This document shows, in pieces, positions 1 to 10,352 of a stretch of DNA of 64,000 nt. The first letter of the stretch is position 1. Each line of letters opens with the position of its first letter. Origin of the DNA: Alectoria sarmentosa (lineage: Eukaryota > Ascomycota > Lecanoromycetes > Lecanorales > Parmeliaceae). The notes under the pieces were generated by a model. That model had not been told where the DNA came from and ran no database searches. It worked only from the letters and a program-made list of their open reading frames with translations. Both the position numbers and the translations under genes were made by a program. The stretch lies in NCBI GenBank assembly GCA_009733775.1, contig WOGZ01000164.1:1-64000 (forward strand), in the 5' to 3' direction.

Positions 1-560
1 ATTTACGAATTCTATGTGAAATTGCGCTTATTTAAAAATATATAAAAAATGTGTTCAATCTTTTATGATCGATTTCTCGCAACTTTTAAAGATTTATATT
101 ATATGATTACATGATCATTGTTATAGAATAGACTTATGCGATTTCAACGATATAATAATCTCGTAAATATGATAGAGGATTATAATGTTATTCAAAAAAG
201 AAAATAATTCGTTGAATGAGAGCAGAGGTTTCCCGGAAGCCGCTCTGCCGCTCCGAATAATGATATATTTGAATTGAATATATATCAATATATATACATT
301 CAAATTTCGTAATTCTTATATCATTAAAAAGCGCATGTTAAGTTGTATAATTCACGAAATTATGAAAAAATTGTATCTCTAAAAAGGTAGAAGGCAAAAG
401 ATGTAAGATTTTTACATACAACTTTTTAATGAGGAGGCTCGAAAGGCCTAAAGACGCTATCCTGACGCTATTCCAAAAGGCGAAATCAAATAAAATTTAT
501 GATTGGCGGCACATACAAATTTAAGGTATTTTAGCTCAGCTCTATACTATTCTTTTATAT
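1..560. other. AT-rich tract at the left edge
   Basis: The first half kilobase is strongly AT-rich with stops in all frames and no supportable gene. It resembles the right-edge tract at 61.5-64 kb in composition but is less extreme. This is the pattern expected of RIP-mutated repeat DNA in ascomycetes, although I cannot identify any parent repeat. The 60-codon open frames here look like chance. Confidence 0.5.
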
Positions 561-3425
561 AATAAAGATAGTACAGTTATATGGTTTGGACCATCGGGCG
601 CCCTGCTGTTGGCATGCCGCCGCCCTGGCGTTGGAACGACCCAATCACTACGTTGTTGTCTAGTCTGATAATTGCCAAATCGGTGCTTGTGTTTAAAGTA
701 TAAGCAGACTAACACGTAGATAACGAGAGGCAGAAAGCGGCTCCGCAAACCGGGGTTTCTGCTCGAAAAAAAGGAGCAAACGGGTTTCAAGTCAAAGAGG
801 GAACCAGCGAATGCGATCCACAAAATTGCCCGTGCATATCGGCGTGTGCAGCAGACCAGCCTGCCACCAGCCAAGTCCGAGTGCGTTCCGAGGAACCATG
901 CCGATTCATTAGTTCCGGACGCTTTCCTGCACACTCGCTCGCTGCACAGCCGTAAAAGGGAGAAGTGGATTTTTGCAACAGAAGGTCGATCAAACAGTCT
1001 GGCATGCAGATCCTGGATTATCTGCAAGAAATACTTGCATCTCATGCACACCGCAAGACGGTCGATGCAGATTGGGAGAAACGGCTCTATTTATTACATG
1101 AACGGTGAGATTGGTTGCTGCAAGCTTGCAGAAAAAGGCGGACGAATTGGAGCGATTGCTCTCTCTCTGACCATACAGCGTGAGCGTCAATGTTAAAGAA
1201 CGACCATCTGCCTGCTACTCAACTTCCCGTGAGGCGGCGGTTCGTAGACGATTTTCCACCGTGATTGCCAGACTTAAGCATAGCCCGTACCGTCTTGTAT
1301 GTAGCCCCTGTTCTTTATAGACGCAGTGTCATCATGGAAGCTGCCTGACTGACTGACTACCCAAATGCCATAGCAGTCGCAAGTTTCTCCAGTAGCATAG
1401 TTCAAGCAAGGCAGATTGGGGCGCAATTGGCAATTAAGACGGGGCGTTTGCACTTCCTCCTCGTTCCAGGCGCTCAAAAAGGTTCATGCAATGCATAATA
1501 TTATTTGGGGGGAAGCCTCGATTTTGAAAAATTGAAAGAATCAGTTGGACTCCTCCTCTCCAGGATGTCTGCCGACACTCCGAGACGATCGTGCCTTGTC
1601 CGCTTCTAGCTTCAGGTCAGCCCCAAGGCTATGGCAGGCAAAGTTCGCCTGCACCACTGCAGACTTTTGATGACTTTGCCGTAAGCCGTTGACCGTTTGA
1701 GGCTGCAGTTGCTTCCGGCAAAGGTGTCGATCCTTCATACCCAAAAAAGGCCCTGAACACCGTAGCCGTTCCAACCGTTATGCTCTGCCGCCGGTTGGGG
1801 TATTTATTGAAATGTTCAAACAACAATGAAGGAAGTAGTAATTCGTTGCAGCTCTGCCCCTGGAGAAGCGGTCACGGATGGTTTGTTTTCTTAGAAATGT
1901 TGTTTGAGAGAGAGAGGGCGTGTGGCACTAACTTCGTGGGGTTGTGGTGGCCGTGTTTGTGTGCTTCTCTGGCTGTCGGGGCGAGGATTTTTAATATGCT
2001 GGATGTATCTGTCTGTGTATTCCGGCGCTACGAGGAGTTGAGCTTTGCTCGTTCATGGATGCTGCTTGGGCTGCAAGTTGGCATCATACAGTATTGTATG
2101 CTCATTGGCAGCGAATCCATTGACTGGTATCTAGTATTATGCATTGATAGAAGACTTCAGACACTGTTTATTTTTCTGTCATCGATGTCATCATTCTCAT
2201 ATGATGGTATTCGGTTATTCAATCGTATAGATAAAATATGCGATGAAACGAAATGCGAGATTATTCGTTATGATTAATAGATCATTTATTTATGACGTTC
2301 ATAATCACTGAATATGACATTTAAGTATACTCACTCATAAATATGCGTTCATAATCGTTCGCTTTATAGAATTTATCACCAATATCATCATCTTCTTCAC
2401 TCAAAAACTTCCTTTACAAAATCCCCTAATCCACTATCCATAAAACTTTTACAGTACAGCAAAACATCTTTCTTTCCCCATTAACACCAACAACCAAAGA
2501 TCAAGACACCAAACATAGATCCCAGAACGCAAAACTGCAAAATCTTTCCATGAAAAAACACCTCATCAGACTTCCGCGAGAAATAGCACTAGTACATACA
2601 GTATCAAACAAAGTCGGCATCGCGTCTCATCTCGTCTCGCGCGTGTGTCAGAAAGTAAAATATAAAACTGTTGGATGGGATACATACATACATACATACA
2701 TACACTCAACCCATTCATCCATCCATCTCACAATTCTGCTGCTGGGGGGATATCATGTCCGTCCTTTTGACACCCATACATACACCCATACACCCATACA
2801 TATATTTGTTGTAAGATACATATTGGAGTGGTGTAGCCCGACACCCGACATGCGCATATATACATAAAATGGTCATTAGCTGGTAACTTGGCTGAGAAAA
2901 CTGGAATTTTCGACAGCGTGTTCCTCCTAGGAAATTAACATTTTCATAAACACATTGGATTTTTCTTCAGCAGGAATTGAACTGACTGACCTTGGGAAAT
3001 CATTCGATTGATTTGTAAAAAAATTCTAGGTTAGCTGGAGTACGAACTAATATAGAGCGAGAGTGAAAGCGGAGCCAAGGGGGAATGACATCGTTGGCCT
3101 GGGGTTTCACACTGAGATGGCAATTGGCAGCTTGGGAAGGAAGGTCGTTGGCTGTCATTCTGTGTCGCCGGCGGCTTTGGCAGAGGTATCTTGAAGATTC
3201 TAGACATTTTTCATTTTGTCTAAGCTTTGCAAAGTCTTCTAGGCTATCAACACATCCATTGAGAAAATGGCCAGCATTCATTAAGAAGGTGGGGCAGGAT
3301 CTGTAGGTGAGATCCTTAGTAATGACGCTTGCCATCTCTGTCCCTCCCATGGCCCACATGTGATCCTCTCTGCGCCGTCGCGATATCGCTGATTGTCTGG
3401 CAAATATCCACCTGTGACGATAGGC
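561..3425. other. No supported gene
   Basis: About 2.9 kb with only short unconvincing open frames, for example a 169-codon frame on the minus strand at 542-1051 and a 165-codon frame on the plus strand at 1780-2277. Neither shows a recognisable motif, and neither has convincing splice partners. The stretch 2280-2560 is AT-rich. A tetranucleotide run lies at 2681-2704, and a 29-base block at 622-650 recurs near 30.09 kb. Confidence 0.4.
2681..2704. repeat. (TACA)n microsatellite
   Basis: Six uninterrupted copies of TACA. About 70 bases downstream (2770-2803) a looser array of CCCATACA-like units continues the same composition. Confidence 0.9.
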
Positions 3426-4260
3426 TCACTGTGTGATTCTCAACTGCTTCACGAACCCCAGACCGGCCGAATTGCCAGCGAACCGGAATGCGCCACAGCT
3501 CTCGCTCTCCATGTGGTTGACCAGTCCACTCAGCGCAATGTACTCCCGCTTGCACCTTGGGCAGTGATAGATCCGTCGCTCATGTGCCGGACTGGCGAGA
3601 TGCTGGTTCAAGCTTGAGAGCTTGTTGAATCCTTTGGGGCAGAAGTAGCACCGGTAGAATGATCCGTCCCATGACGCTTGGCTTGCGACGTTGGTAGTCG
3701 CGGAGCCTTTGTCATGCCAGCCGATTTGTTTGTTGGTGAAGATGTGGCTGGGGTCGACTTCCCGGCAGTACTGATTGATCTTATCGCGGTTGATTCCAGA
3801 TGTACAGCTCCCGGACTCCAGATGCAGACACACGCCGGTCAGATTGGTGAATTTGTTTGTGCACCAGGGACATTTGACGTTCTTGCCGACATGTACAGAT
3901 GACTTGAGGTGCTGGTGGCAATTTTGTCAATAAGGATTTCTTTGGGCGGAGTGGAAGAGTTACCTGGTTCAGGTTGTTCGGGCTCTGAAATGATCGCTGG
4001 CAACCGTAGCAGTAATTGGGTGGATGCTCTTCGTCAATGTGTTCTTGGAGCCCATCTTCGGTGCTGAACTTCCAGTTGCAGTCTTTGCATTTAAGCCAGT
4101 GGGATTTCTGCTCATGCTTTAGGCGAAGCTTGCCGTCATGGGTAGGCCATCGAGCGAAGCACCAGTGGCATTCAATCTCGTTTGAATGCGCGTAGCTATT
4201 GTCGAGATGTTGTCGAAGGCCTTTCGCTTCGAAAGACCGACCACAGCATTCATACATCAT
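3426..4260 (-). CDS. C2H2 zinc-finger protein
   Basis: Two exons: 4260-3964 and 3911-3426, giving about 260 residues. The 52-bp intron (3912-3963) has a GTAACT donor and a CCAG acceptor. Splicing it restores a finger helix (LNQ joined to HLKSS) that unspliced reading destroys, which is the main support for the model. At least five Cys2-type pairs with following histidines are visible: YECCGR..RQHL near the start, IECHWC, LKCKDC..LQEHIDEEH, NYCYGC..LNQHLKSS, then VKCPWC..CLHLESGSC, YRCYFC..LNQHLASPAH and YHCPRC..LVNHMESESC in exon 2. Such multi-finger proteins usually bind nucleic acid in the nucleus, and no other domain helps define its target. Loop lengths vary, so some fingers may be structural. 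The start is the first ATG of exon 1; the region upstream to 4.8 kb is open in parts but shows no motif. Confidence 0.75.
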
Positions 4261-5863
4261 GGGCGGAGGCTGAAGCCGAAGGGATAATTGGTTGTGAGGG
4301 AGTTGACAACGGAGAAATGATGTTGAAGATCAAGATGTTCTTTGCCTTGATGCGCTAGCGCCTTGGCGAGGCTTGACGCTCGGAAAGTTACACTCAGGTC
4401 GCCGCCTTGAAATCGTGTCTGCAAGGGGTACTGGTGTGTAATAGAAAGGAAAATATTCTGTAGGGACGATGATCTCTCTATATCGATTTGCGGTAAACAA
4501 AGTAATGCAAGAAACAAAGAAATGGTCTCCTAACGGATTTTCACATATGCATCGACAAAGACGGAAGGCGCTAGGCACGTCCAGCATCATGATGAGACCA
4601 CTCGTGGGGATCGCGGGGCAGCAGCGAATATGCTCGCTTACACAGACAAGGAAGTGACTGGCACTTAGGCCCTCGGGGTCGAGAGAGTGAGTACGATTCA
4701 CGCAGGGGTAAATCGGGACATCTAGTATGAGAGAGAATGTAAGGAAACCGACTCCATGGGTTCGTGTGATCAGGTACACAGCGTTTGATTGGGATTTTGG
4801 TCAAAGAAGAACAAGGATCGAATTTAGGATTTATGGTCTAGGTCTTCAAGGTTGGGAGAGACAGAAAGGATGGGATTCAGTTCAGCTCATTCTGCCCTTG
4901 AAAAGCCACAGGATTTCAAGGCCTGAATCCGGTGTAGGCAATTAGAAATATACGTAGCGCAAGTGTGATTAGTCTGCCTGTTTGGAGCTTCGTGCAGCGC
5001 GCTTGTCGTCACATTCGGAGAATATGAAAAGGCTTCACAATATGACGTAGTGATGGCCGAAAAAAAGAGTACAGAGAGCACGGTGCGGTCCAGCCGAGAA
5101 TACTTAAAGCAACCGCAAACAATACTGCTCCCAGTGGCTGAGCCTCAGCTCAAAACAGACGACTTCCGTCATAGTCTTGTGAACCATTGAGGCGTACCTC
5201 TTCGTTTCCCTCAGCCTCCACGAGTGGGACAGACACACCGTCTGCGCCCGCTACTAGGATCGTCAAAGCATAAGTGCTTGCTTCAGCTCCCGCTCCGAGC
5301 TCTCAGTTGACAAGATCGCTTTCTGCGACCAAAAAGGGCATCAGATTAGATGTCTCTTTCGGAATCCTGCTGTGTGCCAAATTATAGTCCGCTATCACGG
5401 ATTAAAAAGTTTGTGAGGTGGACCACCGAAACTGTACTTCGTTATCAAAGGAAAAACAAAAGGCGGAAGCCCTTTGGGGGAAGAGATATGCCGTGATGGA
5501 GTGCTGCGTGAATTGTATCAGTAGCCCATATTTCCGTCAAGAGCTGGCCCAGATCTTTCTCGGACAGGAATGTTGCTGTTCGAGCAGTGTTGAGTAGGCG
5601 TAAGCCATAGTGTGTTGGCAGCGTTGTTCGACTCTTGAGCGGGAATCCAGTGCGGGTAGTCAAAGGAATTAAGTGTGATTTTCTTCGGTTCTGGCTTCGT
5701 GGAGAGCGAATCCACCATATTCGACAGCCTTGAAAGGCTCAACAGCATCACGACAGCGGTATATGACCGCCAAAACGAACTGCCCGGGGGTAAGACCTTT
5801 TTTGGTCCGCAAGGCCAATCGAGCTAAGCTTTATGCCATTTGTAATTGGACGACCTGCCACTT
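4261..5863. other. Intergenic, no supported gene
   Basis: Contains a 149-codon minus-strand open frame at 4330-4779 with no recognisable domain and no splice link to the zinc-finger gene. I read it as 5' flank of that gene. Nothing else is supportable. Confidence 0.4.
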
Positions 5864-7330
5864 TCAACCATCCCATCCCATACCCTGTCCCATATCGCTC
5901 CTTGTAGCGTGGTATGCCAACCAACTCCTTCCTCCTCTTTTTACAGCTGCCCGTCCCACGCTCACAGCCCTATTCTCTCTTGTCATAACATCCTCTGCTC
6001 TTGCAATGGCATCGAGGCGATCAGACTGGTAGGTTGTTCGGAGCTGGAGGTCACTATTGAATCTCGCTGGAAGTGGGTGCTGTCCCAGAATTGAGGCTTC
6101 TGTAGGCTCTTGGTGATCGTAGCTATTGTGCCTTGATAATCCGAGCCATTTCAAGCCAAGATCGTGTCCATCGCTGAGGCTCGACGAGGTTGGCATCGTA
6201 ACAGCCGAAAACGGCAGCGTAGGGGAGGGTGTAGTATTCGAGGGTGTTTTATCAGGACTAATGGTTGAAGAGGATATACTTTGATCCCAGGTTGAAAATG
6301 ATACTTGCGTGAGGAGGTCGTCGCGGGCTTGTGAACGGTCTTTCTTACCATCATTGAAACTATAAGGAGCTATTATGGTCGTTAATGGAGGGCTGTCGAT
6401 CTCTGGGAGGTCATACGTGGGACTTGCATGGTTGTTGCATGCATCATTATGAGCCGTAGGGAGTTTGCTTCGAATCTCGTCATGAGAATAGGCTTCGGTT
6501 GCGCTGATACGAGGAGAACGGCTTTCCGGTTCTGGTACTTCATTTGCAGGACTAAGGGAGGTCTCGTGGTTGCGGGGGACCGGGGACTGTGACTCGGGTG
6601 TAGGCAGGATAGGCGATTCGAAAGACATGTCGGAGAAGTGGGATGAGAGGCTTGGTGTCCCAATGTCATCCTCCAATGGTACCGTTAGGAAGCAGGGACT
6701 CGAGGGACTGGCGACGGGGGTATCATTTGAGCTTCCTTTCGTCACACTCATGGCCTCATTTGTGTGGCGATCTCTTTCTCCAAGACTTTTGCGACCTTTC
6801 CTCCGGTTCTGCCAATCCAACAACTCTTTCAACTGCGGATCATACGGTGGCGGTTGTTCTTCACTTCTCCCTTCTGGTGCGGGCGCAATGACTACCACAT
6901 CCTTGGAATAGAGGCAGGCAAAAACGACGGTCAATGACTGATGACATACTTGCAATGCCTGATGCTTGTCCCGAACACTCGGATTGTCTCTGAAGACCCA
7001 CATGATTCTATGTCCAAACCTGATGCCACTCTTGGTGGCCTTATCCACTCGGCAGGGTTCGACAAGCTTTGCGACGGCCCGCAAAGCTTCCTCGGTGTCG
7101 TTGATGACTGTGTCTATCATTGTGCGCTCGCTGGTATTTAGGAGAGCAGCCTTGAGGCGACGCAGGCGATGAGCTTCCTTGACCATGAAATCAACATGAC
7201 GGGTCGTGGAGAGGAGGTCGGCTGTTTGTTCGTCGACAGCTTTGAGCTTGTAGGTCACCTCGAGGATGGTGATTGTCGCTGTGATGCTGGAGCTGACGGC
7301 GGCAAGAGGATCTGGTGCGGGGATGACCAT
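5864..7330 (-). CDS. STAND-N-like helical protein with Ser/Pro-rich tail
   Basis: A single 488-codon open frame. Residues 1-165 are predicted to be helical: an N-terminal DPLAAVSSS segment, a VTYKLKAVDEQT helix, then conserved-looking basic and aromatic stretches (HRIMWVFRD, VCHQSLTVVFACLYSK). This layout resembles the helical N-terminal domains (HeLo / SesA / STAND-N type) that precede NACHT or ankyrin modules in fungal signalling and incompatibility proteins. Here the helical part is followed only by about 320 low-complexity Ser/Thr/Pro-rich residues with many SP and TP sites, so no nucleotide-binding or repeat module is present. The assignment rests on my recognition of the pattern, not a search. 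The first ATG of the frame gives a sensible domain start. No intron is required. Confidence 0.65.
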   Translation of the reverse strand: MVIPAPDPLAAVSSSITATITILEVTYKLKAVDEQTADLLSTTRHVDFMVKEAHRLRRLKAALLNTSERTMIDTVINDTEEALRAVAKLVEPCRVDKATKSGIRFGHRIMWVFRDNPSVRDKHQALQVCHQSLTVVFACLYSKDVVVIAPAPEGRSEEQPPPYDPQLKELLDWQNRRKGRKSLGERDRHTNEAMSVTKGSSNDTPVASPSSPCFLTVPLEDDIGTPSLSSHFSDMSFESPILPTPESQSPVPRNHETSLSPANEVPEPESRSPRISATEAYSHDEIRSKLPTAHNDACNNHASPTYDLPEIDSPPLTTIIAPYSFNDGKKDRSQARDDLLTQVSFSTWDQSISSSTISPDKTPSNTTPSPTLPFSAVTMPTSSSLSDGHDLGLKWLGLSRHNSYDHQEPTEASILGQHPLPARFNSDLQLRTTYQSDRLDAIARAEDVMTRENRAVSVGRAAVKRGGRSWLAYHATRSDMGQGMGWDG

Positions 7331-8420
7331 CTTGCATCAATGGCTGCAGAGGGGATTATGGGCCTGCTGGAGACGATGGACTAGAGATGAATGGGGCTCT
7401 GGACAGCCTGGATCATTCCAGAGGTGCAGATTCTCAGCAGGACGAAAAGACAGCAGCACCGGTAGTTAACACGACAAGGCTACGGCGTGGCAGTAGAGCC
7501 GCTGCGCCGATCGTGGGGATTCTTGGCATGATTTCCTGTGAGCAAGAAAAGGAAAAGAAAGGAAAGGAAAGGAATGCACAAAAATGCCACCAATCACCAA
7601 TGCAATTGAACGAGTCGAGGATGTCGGTGGATTGTCGCACGCGAGGCGCAGATGGCAAATGGCTGATGCAAGCTCGCGGGGTAGTAGTCCGAAAGAGGCA
7701 GGAGGCAGGCACGTTATCACTACCTATTCTCTAGCATAATCGACGGCGCGGGCCTCATTAAATCCTGGACTTGTACTTGTGCTGTCCAAAAGTGAGTTAC
7801 TTGATAGAGCGAGGACACCAGTATACACATCAAGCGACATCCGACGCAGTGGAACTCAGGAAGGAACAGTTGCTGTCCTCGCTCTATCAAGTAGCTCAGT
7901 TCTGAACAGCACGAACAAATGGTTACCTAATTCAATTGGCAAATTTATTTTAAAGCTTGAAGCTAAACTCAGCTCTAAGATTGTAACCATTTACTGTAAC
8001 TCAGCCGCAGTCTTGGGTACTGTAGCATTTTGCTGACAATCAGTCTACCTGATAACCTATCATTTCCCTTCAAACAACCTGTCTTCATGTCCCCAGAAAT
8101 CTGGTCCAATTCTCTTGGTAATAACATTGCTGCAGCTGGCCCAAATCACAAGCTTGGTATGGTCGGGCTCGCACTAGCGGAGCCTCCGGGCGCCTCGAAG
8201 CTGGGGGGGCATCTCAGCCGCACCACCATTGAAACCTCCAAGGGGCAAAGTGACTGGAGCGTGGGGGCTGGAAAACTCGTGGCATCACGGCACCTTCATC
8301 GCAAGTTTTACCTAGCATGGGTGTGGATCCGTTGGCTCGTAGCAAAGAGCTGGTGCATTGCGCGCGGTGTAATTACGCGACCACGCTACCTAACCTGCAC
8401 AATGATCTCGGAGCGGAGCC
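7331..8420. other. Intergenic with hairpin element
   Basis: Upstream flank of the STAND-N-like gene and downstream flank of the membrane-protein gene. The only structure I see is the 134-bp inverted repeat at 7779-7912, plus a 10-bp inverted pair (AAATGGTTAC at 7917-7926 and its complement at 7984-7993). Confidence 0.5.
7779..7912. repeat. 134-bp inverted-repeat (hairpin) element
   Basis: Arms 7779-7817 and 7874-7912 are inverted copies of each other over 39 bp with four mismatches. The inner 20 bp are identical; the core ACTTGATAGAGCGAGGACA is at 7798-7816. The loop is 56 bp. The size and long arms resemble a foldback MITE, but I find no clear target-site duplication, so insertion is not proven. 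Confidence 0.75.
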
Positions 8421-9799
8421 TCATGCATCGAGCACCACCTGTTGAACCATGACCTGCGCTTCCATCAAGTCCTGCCCTTTCTCATCCGTCGTCTTCACCA
8501 ACGCGGGTGAGACAACGAGCCTACCTGGCCCCACCTCGCCGGAGGTTGGCCAGTGGAATTTCATGGTCGCTGGCTGCGAGAACAAAAATATGCCAAGAGT
8601 TGCTGCGTCTTCCAGAATCGCCGCCAAGCTGCGCGCTCGTTCTTCGTCCTTGTATCCGGTATTCTTCCATGGTGCAAAGGCCTGTGCAAAAGACTGCACA
8701 GCATCGTTGATTTGTCTGTTGCGCTGAGCAATGTAGGCGGCGTCTTTCGTAGGATCAGGTCGCAGGTAGGCAGTCATCACCCGCCATCGAGACATGATTT
8801 GCCCGGATCCTTTGAGTGATTAGCCACAGTTTGAGAATACGTAAATTCGGATGTGACGCAGCGGTACTCACCGGCTTTGGTCAACACGTTGGACCTAGCT
8901 GATGTGACTGTGCTTGGCAGAAGCCCGTATTCGGTGGGAAGAAGGGATCGTGCAGGACTTGCGCTCGGCGAGATGGAAGAGGTGATAGACTGAGCGAGGG
9001 CGTGTTTCATTAGGTTGGTTCTGTTCTTGGAGCGCGGAAGGAGAGACGTAAGAGACGCAGGCAGGTACGGGGAGTCGAATACCGCTAGTTCCGCATTGTC
9101 AAGCCGAGGGGCAGAGGAAGATGAATTCCGGTAGAAGTTTTCGACGTGAAGCTCGATTTGGTCCAAAGTAGCTTTCGTTTTTTGCTGGATAGTCCTGTCA
9201 TCCGCTGACTGGGGCAGATAGTTCTCATATGTTCCAGATAGACCAGATGCCTCCGTCACAAACGGCGTCTTTGGTGTTGATGTTGGATCTTGCTGTCGAG
9301 GTGTTTTCAATTCTAACCCTTCGCTGTCTTTGGACGATCGATAGCGCCCTTTGCTTTTCGACGCTTGTCGACGACGCATTATAAAGAAAGTCACCAAAAA
9401 GGTAAGCAGAGCTATTCCTACAGCTACCGCTATGACTATCCCTGCCACTAGCCCATTCGCAAGTCGATGAGTAGCAGGATTCGAAGAGTTTGTCGGTGAA
9501 GTATGGGCCAAAGATGATGAGACTGAATCATGAGGACCGGTGGTAGACACGGATTTGGTAGGCGTTTGAGGGCTGTGAGATGGTGAGGATGAAAATGTCG
9601 TAGGAGTAGGTGAAGACGATGGAGTAATGGGTGGAGTAGTTGCGGATTGACTAGGGGAGGTCGTGGAGGAACTAGCAATGCTGGATAATGGACCTGTAGT
9701 GTCAGAAGACGCGACGCCAGAAGGCAGGGTAGCTGAGCTGGGACTGGCAACCGGTATCCCAGGAGTAAAGGTAGAAGATGTTGATGTGGAAGTGGCCAT
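8421..9799 (-). CDS. Ser/Thr-rich single-pass membrane protein
   Basis: Two exons, 9799-8872 and 8809-8421, joined by a 62-bp intron (GTGAGT donor, AAAG acceptor); phase closes exactly and yields about 438 residues. Residues 1-115 are almost pure Ser/Thr/Pro, typical of an O-glycosylated extracellular stalk. Residues about 117-140 form one hydrophobic helix followed by MRRRQ, giving a cytoplasmic side of about 300 residues. The cytoplasmic tail ends in a compact conserved-looking domain in exon 2 (SRWRVMTAYLRPDP at its start). The plan resembles Mid2/Wsc-type wall sensors, but no cysteine-rich domain is visible. The frame is open upstream to 9997 with another ATG, yet no good signal peptide is encoded there, so a further 5' exon may be missing. 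Transcribed away from the Hsp70-like gene. Confidence 0.7.
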
Positions 9800-10352
9800 G
9801 GTTTGACGTGGCACCGCGGAGGACGAGTTTCGAACCTCGCGAAGAAAGAGTTTGCAACGAACAAAATCGAAGGGAACCCTTCCTTCTTGTAAAATATGTG
9901 GGGCGAACCATGAGCATGGCATCGACGGACGAAAAGCTCGCCCCCAATAAATGCATGGCTGAGAAGGGGAGCCCATCGAGCGAAATGAGAGCCTCACGGC
10001 TGTAGTCTAGTCGATTGAGTCTAGATCGTTATGGGCGAATACAATGCCCCTGTTCATGCAAGGCTACGGCTGGGCAGTCTGCAGGATTGATAAAAGGCTG
10101 AAAGATCGTTTCAAGGCTGCGCTAGTGATAGTGATAAACTCAAGTGCATTAGTTATGCAACCAATGCGCGAGGGAGGCGCTCTCCGGCAAATATGGCACG
10201 GGAGACAAGGCTGTGGGATCTTCGAAGGGGGGTTTTTTGGCAACGTCAGGGAATCTCGCGTTTTTAAAGTAGGCGCTGGAGCGAGGGATTCTCGCTCATG
10301 TCTGTAGATTTGGAGTTCTTCAAGTGTATGAGGAGCGCGTGAAGCAGCAGCC
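9800..10352. promoter_or_regulatory. Divergent intergenic region
   Basis: About 550 bp separate the start codons of the membrane-protein gene (-) and the Hsp70-like gene (+), so both promoters should lie here if the 9799 start is right. I see no specific box I can defend. Confidence 0.4.

Noticed and set aside
542..1051. 169-codon minus-strand frame
   Set aside because: No motif, odd composition and competing frames on both strands; not enough to call a gene.
2687..2860. Possible repeat-based CRISPR-like spacing of CATACACC units
   Set aside because: Simple tetranucleotide slippage without spacers, and CRISPR is not expected in a fungal nuclear genome.
4330..4779. 149-codon minus-strand frame upstream of the zinc-finger gene
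   Set aside because: No domain and no splice connection; probably leader or chance.
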